From: Cryptomeria japonica
Taxonomy: Eukaryota > Streptophyta > Pinopsida > Cupressales > Cupressaceae
Direction of reading: 5' to 3'
Length of the DNA: 64,000 nt
Assembly: GCF_030272615.1 (NCBI RefSeq)
Contig: NC_081408.1
Span: 203,941,113-204,005,112 of the forward strand
The position numbers and the translations under genes are program-made. The notes under the pieces are model-generated. The model had not been told where the DNA came from. It saw only the letters and a program-made list of their open reading frames with translations, and did not search any database. The stretch's first letter is position 1; each line of letters opens with the position of its first letter. Below are positions 11,101 through 22,855 of the stretch, one piece after another.

Positions 11101-11700
11101 CATCTGGAAAATTGGTCAACATCGGATGATCATCAGAAATAGGAGCCTCTGCAAGTTGATCTGCTATGACTTGTCCTTTTATCGCTTTTCGCTTCATATA
11201 CTCAATGTCAAATTCACTGAGAATCATGACCCATTTTGCTAGGCAACCAATCAAAGCTGCTTGGCTAAGCAGGTATTTTAAGGGATCAATTTTTGCAACC
11301 AACAATGTTTGGTGACTTAACATATAATGTCGAAGCTTCTGCGTTGCAAATACCACTGCTAAGCATGCCCTTTCAATAGTTGAATAATTTAGCTCATAGC
11401 CTACCAGTGTCCGGCTGATATAGTAAATAGCTCGCTCTTTGCCGTTCTCATCTTGTTGGGCTAAGAGAACTCCTAATGTCGTTTCAGTTGTAGAAATATA
11501 CAATAAAAATGGCTTCCCCTCTATAGGAGGCATTAGAATAGGCGGCGACAGCAAATAGTCTTTGAGAGCGTGAAAGGCTGATTGACATTGCTCAGTCCAT
11601 TTGAAAGCGACACCTTTATGCAATAGATGCTGGAATGGATGACATTTGTCGGCCAACTCAGCTATGAAGCGGCGGATTGACTGGAGCTTTCCTTGCAGAC
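11101..11700 (-). pseudogene. G1 first (RT-linked) RNase H domain
   Basis: The tether and RNase H that normally follow reverse transcriptase. It reads K-C-H-P-F-Q-H-L-L near 11640, P-F-L-L-Y-I-S-T near 11515, Y-Y-I-S-R-T-L near 11430 and L-R-H-Y-M-L near 11330. The expected first catalytic Asp (as in E-T-D-A-S of other gypsy elements) is Ser/Thr here, so this domain is probably catalytically inert, as is known for Tat elements that gained a second RNase H. This stretch has no internal stop between 11656 and 10910. Confidence 0.9.
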
Positions 11701-13318
11701 TTCTTAATTACCGAAGGTTTGAAGGAGGAGGCATATCCATTATTGCTTTAACCTTGGCAGGGTCGACCTCAATGCCTCTGTGAGAAAAAATGTACCCTAG
11801 TAATTTGCCAGCTGTGACACCAAAGACATATTTCTTTGGATTGAGTCTGAGCTTGTATGTCTCCATTCAGTCAAAGATTGGGCACAGGATGGCTAGATGA
11901 CTATCTCTGGTGATAGATTTGCATAACAAGTCATCAACATAGTCCTCCATCAAAGTATGCATGAAATCATGAAAAATTGTCGTCATTGCTCTTTGATATG
12001 TTGCGCTTGCATTTTTAAGACCGAAGGGCATCACATTCCAACAGTAGGTGCCCCAAGCACAGGTGAATGCTGTCTTATGTTGATCTTTGGGAGCAATGCG
12101 AATTTGGTTATAGTCGGAGAAACCATCCATCAATGAAAGCATCTCATATCCAGCCGTCATGTCCACTATGATGTCTATGTTTGGCAATGGAAAATCATCT
12201 TTAGGGCATGCTTTATTGAGATCCCTAAAATCTGTGTAGATTCTGATGCCCCCAGTTACTTTTCTAACTGGTACTAAATTTGAAATCCAGTCTGCATAAT
12301 CAATGGGTCTGATAAAGCCCACATCTAGTAATTCTTTTAGTTCCACTTTGACCAAAAGAGACACCTGGGGATGCATTTTCCTTAGTTTCTGTTTGACAAG
12401 GTTGGCATCTGCTTTTAATGGCAAATGATGAAGGACTAATTCTGGATCGAGACCAGGCATATCTGCATAGGACCATGCAAAGCTGATTTTCTTCTCAAGA
12501 AAGAAATTGACAAAATCTATTTTTTCTTGTTGTGATAGAGAAGCAGCAAAATGAATGACCTTAGGGTTGTTAGGTGTACCCAAATTGATCTCCTCGATCA
12601 TTTCCACAAGAAATGTTGATTTGTCCTGACTTGATAGGGGTATGTCCACTCTTCCACCTTTGGGCACCTTAGAGAGGCTTTCACCCGTAGGTACATCTTT
12701 TATTTTTACTTTTGTATGATCAGAGAGTGCCTTACAGTTTTCACTCAAAGATCTATGCTTTTGATTTTTTATTGTTTCTTTTCTTTTTTCATTTTGACGA
12801 CTGGAAGAGGGAGTTGACTCCCCAAAATATGCCATGGAATCTAGGTCAATAGCAAATCCTTCCTTATGATCACCTTGTGGTATGCCTTCCCGTAGTCCAA
12901 GGAATTCTGCAATTGCTTCATCATTTTGAAAATAGTCCAATGTGAGCGGTTCTTGTTGGTCATGTTGGATAAGCTGGGGATAGATGAGGGGCATGTCATC
13001 ATCAGTTGTAAGGAGAGAAAGGGCTGATATGGTAAAGATATGAACATCTGTGGTGTCACTATCCAAATTGCTTGTATCGGATTTGGAGCTTGGATCCCAA
13101 AATGACTCTATCCAAGCATGAGGACATGTTTTAGGAAGAGGAGTTATTTCATGTTTGTCTTCCATAGGCAAATTATCAGGGTCGATGAAGATATTGTCGA
13201 GGGCATAGGAGCTAGAAGAAAAAGAACTCCACTCCCATTCATTAGAACCAGTTTCGGGTCGGGTATCCTCAGGTTTTATTTCATCGTCAGAATCATGCCC
13301 TTTTCGACACATGGGCAC
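11701..13318 (-). pseudogene. G1 reverse transcriptase
   Basis: Copies the element RNA into DNA. The linker carries D-M-P-G-L-D-P-E-L (near 12450). The RT begins around V-E-L-K-E-L-L-D-V-G-F-I (near 12340) and contains F-R-D-L-N-K-A-C-P-K-D near 12200, L-M-D-G-F near 12130, M-P-F-G-L-K-N-A near 12010 and the catalytic Y-V-D-D-L-L near 11935. The run 13318-11870 is open for 483 codons; TGA at 11867-11869 and TAA at 11708-11710 interrupt the rest. The acidic, low-complexity first 200 residues are a pro-RT linker with no known fold. Same frame as gag, so gag-pol was one reading frame. Confidence 0.95.
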
Positions 13319-13375
13319 TTTGGTAGATGTGGATCCAATTCATAATGGTACAAAACCTAACCCTAAAGTTGGAGG

Positions 13376-13777
13376 TCACCTCTGGGGTATAACAGGTTCT
13401 AGCCTTCCATTGTTGTTCAGGCCTAAGCCACTGTAGCCGTCATATCCTTTCTTTTGCAGCATAGTAAATCCTTTGCTGTAGCGTTCCACTGGCAATCTGA
13501 CAGGTGGGGTCTTAGTTGGATCCTTATAAAGCCAATCTATGACATCATCATCTACAGTTTCTTTGTCAAGTTCACCCCATCTTGTAAATGTAGTGGGAGG
13601 CTGATATTGAATAATGACCTTAGGTTCTTTTTGCAATAAATGTGGTTTTCCATATGATTTTGGAGATATTGCTAAATTCCCGATGAGGAATGTTTGACCC
13701 ATTGAATATTCTCCACACCCTTGGTCCTGTATCTTCAATTTTCCTTTGACAGCATCTAATAATTCATTAGGATCCAC
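13376..13777 (-). pseudogene. G1 G-patch-like segment between protease and RT
   Basis: A 133-codon open piece in the pol frame. Near its end (13385-13470) it reads G-F-T-M-L-Q-K-K-G-Y-D-G, then S-G-L-G-L-N and L-E-P-V-I-P. This glycine pattern matches a G-patch, a short nucleic-acid-binding motif also known at the end of some retroviral proteases. The equivalent place in G2 (26260-26340) keeps G-F-K-M and L-E-P-I-V-P but has lost several glycines. Stops bound it at 13787 and 13376. The assignment is by pattern only. Confidence 0.6.
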
Positions 13778-14191
13778 ATAGCTATGTTATTTGGCCTCTC
13801 TATTAACTAGGACTTGCTGCTGAGGGGTATCCTTTAGAGTAGCACAAAATTGAAATGGATTAGGATCTCTTAGAATTGTTATCTTAGTTCCATTGTAAGG
13901 ATATTTTAAAAATTGATGATAGGTGGATGGAACTTCTTTCATTGCATGGATCCATGGACGGCCAAGAATCATATTATAAGGCAGATTAAGGTCTAGGACC
14001 TGCAGGAAAGTGTTTTCCATCACTGGACCGACTCTGATAGGCAATGTAATTATCCCTTTGGATGGGCACTCAGCATCATCATATGCTTTAATTGTTATTC
14101 TTTTGGAAGCATCAATGTCATTTTCTATATATCCAAGGCCAATGACCACTCTCAAGGTACAAATATTAAGACTTGCTCCGCCATCTATCAA
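13778..14191 (-). pseudogene. G1 aspartic protease
   Basis: Processes the gag-pol polyprotein. It reads V-L-I-D-G-G-A-S-L-N-I-C (catalytic Asp-Gly-Gly in place of the usual D-[ST]-G, a form common in Tat-type proteases) at about 14190-14155. Later comes the second hallmark M-I-L-G-R-P-W-I-H near 13960. A TGA at 14195-14197 stands just before the catalytic motif, and TAA at 13787-13789 ends the piece. G2 has the same D-G-G motif near 25515. Confidence 0.88.
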
Positions 14192-14194
14192 GAC

Positions 14195-17100
14195 TCATCG
14201 GATTTTACAATTATGGACAAAGACTTCAAGGTGCAAAGGATCATTATGAGGGAGCATATCAGGTGAGATATCATTATCAGAAAATGCGACATTTTGGGAA
14301 ATAGTTAAATGTCCAATCCGGGCTTGAAACTGGTCAACATCAATATCTGTCAGGATAGTAGACTCAACTAAAGCTTTATCCAGGACTGCACGATGCATGG
14401 GAGACATTTTCAACAACTCAAGGATTGATATTTGTGCAGGTGTCTTTCCTAGATGATCCAAGAGATTATACTGGCTTGCAGGAGTTGGTTTGGAAGGAGC
14501 TACAGGAGCTCCTTTCAGGACTATTTTAGATCGACGAGTGGTGACCGTGCAAGAGGGATCTTGTCCCTTTATTCTCCGAGTAGAAACATACTCATTTGAT
14601 GCATGAAAACAATTAATGACATTATTATAACCAGAACTTGCATAATTTGCCGTTTGAGTAGAGTTTGAAGAAGACGCCTTCCCCTTGTCATGATCAAGCA
14701 AAGGAGTTTTGAAAATAGTATGGTCAATGTTAGAGGTCGCATGGGGTGGATCTACCTCAATTACTCCTTGCTCTAATAAATCTTGAATCATATGTTTCAA
14801 TTGAAAACATGATGCGGTTTTGTGTCCTTTGGACCGATGATACTCACAGTATGCATTGTCATTCCACCAATGCGGTTTTACTGCTGGTTCTGCCTTGATA
14901 TCTGCTAGCTTAATAAATTTTGCTTGTATCAATTGTCTCATTATTGATTCAATAGGCTCTCCCAATGGCATAAATTGTTGAGGAGGCCCATCCCACGATT
15001 GGAAGGGTTTGCGCTATTGGTTTTGTTGTTGACCTTGCTGTTGATTATACTGTTGAGTGTGCTGTTGTTGAGCATGCTGTTGGTATTGCGGTTATTGAGT
15101 AACATTGCTCATTGGTGCTTGATTTTGTTCCATAGTTGACATATTAGGAACACTCAATTTCTTGATCATGAATGGGGGTTGATTTGCATTCACCGCTCTT
15201 GCATCAACAACTCCATCATTAGTGACATTCTTGGTCTTATACCAAAATCTATTTCTATCCCCCAAATAATTGGTGTTGTCACTGTCTTTATTGAGCTTGA
15301 TAATTCCTTTAGCTATAAGAGTTGTTTCAATGCTCATTCCTTTCTTAATGAGTTTCTCTATAGTACTGGGACTTTTCAATTTTAGCTCATACATCATTTC
15401 TGGGACCAAATGTTGGATAAAAAGATTCACTTGTTGTTCTTCGGGTATATCGAGAGAAGAATGACTATACAAGCTTCGCCATCATTGCAAATAAGTCACT
15501 AATGGTTCACCTTGCTTTTGCTTGGTATTGCATAAATCTGACATAGTCACATCACTGTCGATGTTGAACGTGAAATGAGATAAAAACTTTTGAGCCAATT
15601 CCGACCAAGTCTTTATATTTCCCGGCAGATGCGAATACCAATCCATGGCTTGTCCCATGAGACTTCGGGCAAATAATCGCATTAAATATGTCTCCTCATA
15701 GCTCACTTTAGTACATGCCGCGAAAAATGCTCGAATGTGATCTTTTGGATTGCCATTCCCTTTATATTTCTCAAAATTAGGTGCCTCAAAATGCTTAGGG
15801 AATGGAGGCATGTATACGCTCTTGTCAAATGGATTAGGACATAAATCTTGATCTGTATACAACTTCTTTGTTCCTTTGGTTTCTAATGCATCAACTTTTC
15901 ATTGCAACTTCTCCAGTTGTTGCACAATTGTATCAGATTTTAGAGGTCCATCATTAATCCCAGTGGGTAGCCTTTGTCGATACATCATGTTTCCAATCGG
16001 TTGTTGATATTCTGAAATGGTCATTTTTGGTGTCTCTGACATATAAAGTTCTTGGTACATCTCTTATTGTTGCGGTTGTGCTATGCCTTGATATCGACCT
16101 TGTTGTTGTGCTTCTTGTAGCCTAGGTTGATATTGCAATTGAGTATGTGGTTGATATTGCACAGGCGCCAATTGCGGTTGTGAAGTAGGATAGCTTGTTT
16201 GCCTTGGCACATATTGAGGCACATGTTGTTGATGTTGATGAATCAGAATTTGTTGACTTTGTGCCAATTGTTGTCACGGTGTATATCCCATCATTTGTAA
16301 AAAACTTTGTTTAGGTGGTTTTCGTTGCTTCTCCTTAGGATGGGGTATAGCACTTGCATTAACTTGTTGGGTTGTTTGTCCAATCCACTGTGATGGTTGC
16401 AATTTTGCATTAACTTGTAATGGTGCCAAAGGCACTGCAATTTGTTGTTGAATGTGAAATTGTTGTTGTTGCATATTGCTAGTTTGCACATTCGATTGTA
16501 CCTTTTGTATATTACTCAATTGTTGCAACAATTGTTGTTGGTGCAAACCACTATCCGTAGCTCTTTGTGTCGCCATTATCGAAGGATTTGTCGCAATAGT
16601 GTTTGGCAAAGATATTGAACTTAATGGGACATAAGAACTTTGTTGTATCATGGAATTGCTTTGGACATTAGTGATATCAGGCATTCTAGTTGTGAAGCTT
16701 TCCTGCATCTTAGATTTTGATCCAACTTTATGCATGTAAGGAACCACTTCTTGTTGAGAGACAGCTGTGAATACTTGCGTGTTCTTCATTTGATCTTGTG
16801 TTATAGGTGTTGTGTTGAATAATGGATTATTTATTGTCTCAAATGGTGACTTTTGAGGAATAGTCACTGTCAATGCCTTTGAAGCATGTTTTCTCATCAA
16901 GGTAGGTTGAGTTGCTTGTTGTGCATTTTCTTCATTTGGATGCGGAGAGAAACTTAACAACTCACCGCCTTGTTGTTCTTGCACATTGATTTGTTCACTT
17001 GAAGAGGTCACATTACTCATCATGTTAAGCTACTTTTGTGGAAACATCTTAAAGACCTTGTTCAAGAACTTATCCATCTTTTTTGTTATCTTTGGATCTT

Positions 17101-17521
17101 GAAGGAACATGTCAACATCATCAGAAGCATCAGAATCGGAGGAAGAATCTGGTTGGACATTTGGATTCGTTTCTTGGTGGATGCCTTGATCTTAACCAAA
17201 TCCTTGTGAGAAGGTTTGTTCTTCATATAATTTTTGAGTTTGAATGTCATGTTGCAGGTGTGATTGATTCCAATTGAAAGGTGCACTTCCTCTTGGAGTT
17301 GGTGGAACACTCCCATGTCCTGGTTTCATAGATACAAACACTGGTTCATATAATGGGGGTGGTCCAAGTTGAACCGTTCCATATGGTGGTAGAGATATGT
17401 TTGATGAACCTTCAATTTGTACTATTTGACTAGTTTGAAACTGCGAATTTGCTATGTTGTCCATGGGTTGATATGTTGGTTCGCCCATCTTTTTAGATTT
17501 TGATCTTGTCTCAACAAGCAT
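14195..17521 (-). pseudogene. G1 gag
   Basis: Structural capsid/nucleocapsid protein. Start chosen at 17521 (M-L-V-E-T-R-S-K-S-K-K), because the longer upstream extension is hydrophobic and unlike gag. The first 500 residues are Gln/Pro/Ser-rich (16064-17020 includes many CAA/CAG runs). The capsid domain (about 15790-15400) reads F-E-A-P-N-F-E-K-Y-K-G, then W-Y-S-H-L-P and F-L-S-H-F. A knuckle of the form C-x2-H-x4-H-x4-C lies at 14808-14849. Downstream is a linker to protease. Nine stops interrupt it (17192, 17030, 16274, 16064, 15899, 15482, 15092, 15014, 14195) with no frameshift. All are TAA, TAG or TGA. Confidence 0.9.
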
Positions 17522-19581
17522 GTCACTTATGCAAATGCAATATTTTTGGAGTTTTTTAAGGACAATATATGCTATGCAACTAAATGCGAACTTGAATAGA
17601 TGAAAATGCAATCTATGTTTTTGGTTGTTTCGAAGATTTTGACAAACTTATGAATGCAAATCTAAAAGAGACCCTTAGGAAATTGGAATGATGTCTAGAC
17701 CTCAAAGGACAAAAGGACTTAAGTGATAAAAGGACAAAATGACAATGTCTCCCCTATATGCTTGGATACTAAGCTAGGTTTAACCAAATGACAATAATGA
17801 CAGAAAGAGAATAGGTTTGATAAGGTCTAGAATTCTTAACAATGACTTAGGGTTTATCAAAGACTTGGATTACTCAAGTATGACAAAACCTAGTTTTGGC
17901 ACTATATGCAAAGGGACAATTACTATGCAAATGACCCTAATATGATATGATAATGACCTAAGCTTAATGAAGAGACCTAGGGTATGTGAATATGAATGTA
18001 TGACAATGATATGACTATAATGCAAGAGGACACATGCAAATGGATGACCCTTATTGATATGAAAAGGAGTATGACTTAAGATGAAACTAAACCTTGATAG
18101 TTGACAATGACTTTGCAAAATGGAAACCTAGGATGAACCTAAATGTAAGTGACATGAATGTTGAGATAAGATTTTGAACAATGTTTGCTAACCATGTTTG
18201 AAGATGAGTTTTGAACCTTGTTGAACTTTTGTTGGATGAATGTCTCTTGTGTTTAATCTTATGTTGGATCAATTTAGCCTTGTTTTTGAAATGATACGCA
18301 ATTCAACTTTTGACAAGTAAAGAAGACAAGATATTTTAACATAGACTCAAGACAATCATGCTCATTCACAAATTTCTTATGGTAGGCAAGGACATTAGGT
18401 ACTTGAGAGGTAGACTCATTATGGGATTCAAAGAGAATACATAGATGCTTGACCCCACAGGCTCCCCTCCATGGCACTCACTTCTCAGGGCAGCCAAGCA
18501 TCAGTCCCCATGGAAATCTCCCCATGGCAAACTTAGTATCTCTTCCAAGTATCTGAACTTGTCCTTCTCAAGCAACTAGAAGGGTTTTTGGCTTCTAAAA
18601 ACAAGGTGTTTAGTAAGGATTTCTGTTAAGCGTTACTCCTTGATGTCATGCAAGCGTGATTGAGACATTAAGCCCATCAAGATACCAAACAAATGTAGTT
18701 GCGCAAGCACGATTTAGACCAAGAGGCCCTACTTAGATGTTGATACGAGAAAGAGTTCAAGGCTCATCACTTCCCAAGTAACTACAATTCCCATGTAACC
18801 CTTCCTTCAAAGCTTTCACTCATCAGGTATTTATTTATAGTGAGTTAGAATGCCAAGGAATTCTAGCCATACTCACTTTGGGTCGTTCCCTTCTCATGAT
18901 TATCACTTGCTTGCAAAAGCAAAGTGGTCGGGAAGGTAGGCCCTCTAAAGGAGACACACAATCAAAGACACGAGCATGGTATCGAAGATCTAGATTTTTG
19001 ATCACCCTAAGAAGGATGAGAGCATACTCTCCTAATCCAATGTCACACTCAACAATCAAAGCAAAAACATGTTCATTCCAACCTATTTAGAAATCACTAG
19101 GTGCCTAAAACATTAATGACAAACACCAAGTTTAGTTGTTTCTCCAAGGCAACCTACAAAACCCAAGTTAGAAGTTTGAGGTGCTTATTCTTTGACTATC
19201 GATTCTGCATAACACATGTTAGTAGTTTGATTTGTTGTCTTTTCCATGTGTATGCCAAGATTCTGCACAGATAATTAGTACCAAAAACCAAAAAATAGAA
19301 AACAAAGTGCAAAAACAAGACAATTTTCAAGTAAAACACTACATTTTTACCTCTGTTCTGGACTTTACACAGGCACAGAACTCAAGACACAGGCGCAGAA
19401 TGCATGACACAGGCATAGAATGTCTTCAACATAGGTGCAAGTTGCTTCACACAGGTGCAAGTTGCTTCACACAGGTGCAGAAGTCTCCAGAAAACCCTAC
19501 ACAACCCTGTTTTTGGGTTTTTGGCCTACAAATCAACTTGAAAGCACTCAAAAACACCATAAAGGGGTTAGATGGTTAGTG
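17522..19581 (-). other. G1 leader (untranslated region between primer site and gag)
   Basis: About 2 kb with no convincing reading frame. In its LTR-proximal part (19374-19485) a GC-richer word recurs (CACAGGCGCAGAA, CACAGGCATAGAA, CACAGGTGCAAGTT twice), related to the array at 5515-5640 at the other end of the element. The middle (17690-18130) is rich in GACAA/AGGACA words. Packaging and dimerisation signals would be expected here, but I cannot identify them. Confidence 0.6.
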
Positions 19582-19599
19582 TTCATGTCGGGTTCACCA
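19582..19599 (-). other. G1 primer binding site
   Basis: The minus strand reads TGGTGAACCCGACATGAA, beginning with the TGG complementary to a tRNA CCA end, five bases from the LTR. G3 has the near-identical TGGTGAACCCAACATC (40146-40161). I cannot name the primer tRNA from memory. Confidence 0.85.
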
Positions 19600-19604
19600 A
19601 TTAA

Positions 19605-21117
19605 TGTATGTTAAGAAATAGGAAATCATCACAAACAATATAAACATACTAATCATTAGCTCAATCATGAAAGCTCATTGCAATGATCTATCCTAAACAC
19701 ATTCAATAGAGACATAAAGATAAAACATTCAAAAAGATTATGCAAACCAGATGTTCCCTTCATGCAGCTCCATTGTTCTTCTTTCTTCTCCAAATATTTT
19801 TTTTGTAGATATCAACTTCAAGTGCATAAACCTAATTGTGAAAGCAAGATTGACATTGACACAAGAATACTCGAACCGTGATTTGACAAAGTGATTAGAA
19901 ATTCAATAGTCTGATTTGCGGGCTGAGATTGAAGAAATTCATCCAATTTATAGACAAATTGGAGAAAAGACAAGATTAGCATGATTCAATTCAAATGGAA
20001 ATTGCAAATCAATTATGTCAATTATGACAAATTATGACAAATTATGCACTTTCTATGCAAAATTTGTTGATTGATGATTTATGACAATTTATGACAAATT
20101 TCTATGTCAAGAATTGATTGATTGTCAATTATGACAAATTATGACAAATTTCTATGTCATTCCCATGAATTTAGGAGAGAAATAGGAGGAAATTGAAATT
20201 AAGAATTTAGAAAATTAGAAAATTAGAAAAAGAGGAATTAAGAAATTAGGAATTAGAAAAATGATGAAATTAGGAATTTAGTGAATTAATCAATAATTTT
20301 TCATTTATTAATTAATTCACAAAGAGGAATAATTAGCCAATTAAATGAACATTTAATTGCGACACAAAGACTTAGGATAAAATAAATAAATTATTAATCA
20401 TAAAGGGAGAAATGACAAACAAGGTTAAATGATTAAATCACGAAACCCTAGAAGATGAATTAGGTCTTGATGAAAGATAATTAATTCAATTTGATTCTAA
20501 TTAAAAAAGGACCAATGTGATAAATGATTTGATTGATAAATATGCCAATTGACGAGGAACAATGACTAATTGATCCAAATTGACATGATTGAGAAAGACG
20601 ACGATCGATGACAAATCGATCACAAAATAACAAAATTGACAAGAGGACAAGGATTGATGACAAAATAGATTACAAGATGACAGGATTGAAAATGACCACG
20701 ATCGATGACAAATCGACCACAAAATGAAAAGATTAAACATGACAACGATCGATGACAAATCGATCGCAAAATGACAAGATTGAAAATGATAAGGATTGAT
20801 GACAAATCGACAAGATTGATAAGAGGACAAAACCCTAATTAGGATTGACGATGTCCAAAATGATGACAAATTAGCACACACATTGATGCAACAGGATAAA
20901 ATCGATCAAAATCATGATTGGATAGTGTTGTTGACAAGACCAAATTTGAGAGCGAGACGAATGAAGAATGTAGAGGAATGACTCGATGTTCGCAAATGAT
21001 AAAGACCAAGTGTGAATCATAGGAGAAATGTTAATGCGATGCAAAAGCCTAAAATGAGGCAATGCACAAATGTTAAAGTATGACTCTGCAAGCGTTGACC
21101 ATTTTTAGGTGTCTACA
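19605..21117 (-). repeat. G1 5' LTR
   Basis: Promoter-bearing LTR, 1513 bp, collinear with 3487-4999. It repeats the same internal features: the AATTATGACA run, the GATCGATGACAAATCGATC array and the hairpin CGATCGAT-gacaa-ATCGATCG (20746-20766). Differences from the partner are about 34 substitutions, of which about 21 are transitions (hand count). Confidence 0.95.
19946..19952 (-). promoter_or_regulatory. G1 LTR TATA box
   Basis: The minus strand reads GTCTATAAATTGG, a good plant TATA motif, about 340 bp from the inner LTR end. The G2 LTR has the same CTATAAATTG word at 36680-36689, about 300 bp from its end, so the U3/R boundary is probably conserved. Confidence 0.6.
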
Positions 21118-22159
21118 CTTTCATATTTTAGTTTGATGTTTAAAATTGACATGCACATGCGTATTCAACACCTCAATTTGGGCTTTAAAATGAACATGAA
21201 TCAGGCTATGCATAAATTAAATAACATTTGATTTTCTTAGGGGAAAGAATTTTTATCATTTTTGGGGTGGACCTACTATTGCGTTAACTAACTTTCCACC
21301 CACCTTTGGGGTCTTGGGTGAAAGGAAGGAGGTGACAACGACACTCAATTTTATTTTCTTTCATGTAGAGAGGGGTATCTTTGACTGGGGATTTCATCAC
21401 CCCATAGAGATACTTTGAATTGGGATGCATTGGGGATGTCATCTCTCCCAACATACTCTCAAGCTAGTTTTTTGAGCTGCTATATAAATATACAGGTCAA
21501 GCAGCTAGAGTGTTGAGTGAATTAGACGTATGTGGGGGCCTTCCCTACACTAATAAGCCTAACTAAAGTCTTAAGTGGCTTGCTCTAAGAATCCATCATT
21601 GGATCGGGACCCCTCAAAATTTTACAGTAAGAATCAACTTAGTAGCTGAAAACCCTACATTCAGTGATTTCGGGAGTGAGGATTGTACTCCATGGATACC
21701 CTTCATCTACCTTGCCTTATGATATAGAAATCCCTTAGTTATAAGATCTTTGGATCTTCGGGGTAAGAGAGACTGGCATGCCTGAGAAGTGTGTGTCGTG
21801 GAGTGGAGCCAGTGTTGCCAGACTCTCTATCTATTCATTTTGTTTTGGTATTTTGTAAGGGCCTCATTTGAATGGTTTCCAATTTCCATCCTAAGATTGT
21901 CTTATGTGTCTTTATATGTATCATTGTATCAAACTAGTATTGAGTCAGTCATTTGTGCTACTTCAGGCCCTATCCTATGTATCTCTGAATTCTCTGAGAT
22001 TATTTGAAAAACTAGTTCAGCCAGCTATATTTACCTCCAAACAATTGTTCTCAGACTTGAAGAAGCCATGAAACTTGTCCTATACACAAAATTACTCTAA
22101 ACAAAGTCCATTTTTGAAACATCAAAACTCAAAACTATACACACTTGTGACCTTAGGAA
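21118..22159. other. Flank of G1, no gene recognised
   Basis: Begins with the 5-bp duplication CTTTC and a diverged unit of the 54-bp repeat (to about 21200). The rest has no supportable reading frame on either strand. A TATATAAATATA word at 21480-21491 hints at an old LTR, but no partner is present in the window. Confidence 0.45.
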
Positions 22160-22400
22160 GTCCTTGTATAGTCCTCATTCGCATCCTTGCTATCATCCTA
22201 AGTCCATGGATAGTCGTCATTTATGTCCTTGCTATCATCCTTAGTCCTTGCATAGTCTTCATTTACGTCCTTACTATTGTCCTAAGTCCTTGCATAGTCC
22301 ACTTTTACATCCTTATTATCATCCTCAGTCCTCATTATTGTCCTCATATAAGTCCTTGTCTAGACCTCATATACGTATGTCTTAGTCCATCGTCATTTGC
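22160..22400. repeat. Degenerate tandem array around CCTTGCTATCATCCTAAGTC
   Basis: Four to five copies of a unit of roughly 40 bp, built from GTCCTTGCATAGTC, CATTTACGTCC and CTATCATCCT. It lies about 450 bp upstream of the G2 gag start, and may belong to the G2 leader as the short-unit words do in the G1 leader. Confidence 0.65.
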
Positions 22401-22855
22401 ATAATCATCCTACAAAGTCATAGCATGCATCTTAATGGGTTTGCCAAGTGATGGTTTGCTCCCCTTCGAGCAACCTAATCTAGTGCCAAATGATGGTCAA
22501 TGAGAAATTATTGATGGTCTAGCTAACTTAGCTTGGGAATCAAGGAGAAACACACCCCAGTATATAGGAGTCGAGTATGAGATAAATATCAAGTATAAAA
22601 TTTCCTATAGTATTGATAGAGAAATTGATCCAGAACATCTAAGAGAAGAACTTAAAAAACTTGTGTTGCAGAAATATCGAAACGCTCAATAGGTCTCACA
22701 ACGAAATCCTTAATAGAAAGTCTAGTTTGGTCTTGCATATCCCATACTTAGGTCTAGAGTCTAGCCTTAGTTGTCATCTTGCATAAAGTTCTAGAACCAC
22801 CCTCATATAGAAGTCTTAAATGCCTGTCACGAGTTCACAAAAGGCAAAAGGTATA

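Larger units (their letters stand above)
3487..21117 (-). mobile_element. G1: complete Tat-like Ty3/gypsy LTR retrotransposon, 17.6 kb
   Basis: Full-length element on the minus strand. Order in transcription sense: 5' LTR (19605-21117), primer site, 2-kb leader, gag, protease, G-patch-like segment, reverse transcriptase, RNase H, second RNase H, integrase, A-rich spacer, antisense PMD gene, polypurine tract, 3' LTR (3487-4999). The flanking 5-mers are CCTTC (3482-3486) and CTTTC (21118-21122), a target duplication with one mismatch. Both LTRs are 1513 bp. By hand I count about 34 substitutions and no indels, so the insertion is fairly recent. Dual RNase H and absence of a chromodomain place it in the Tat clade (established knowledge of the group). 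Confidence 0.93.

Noticed and set aside
22075-22404. 109-codon Ile/Leu/Ser/Pro frame resembling a membrane protein
   Set aside because: It is the translation of a tandem repeat of about 40 bp; the hydrophobic periodicity comes from the repeat.
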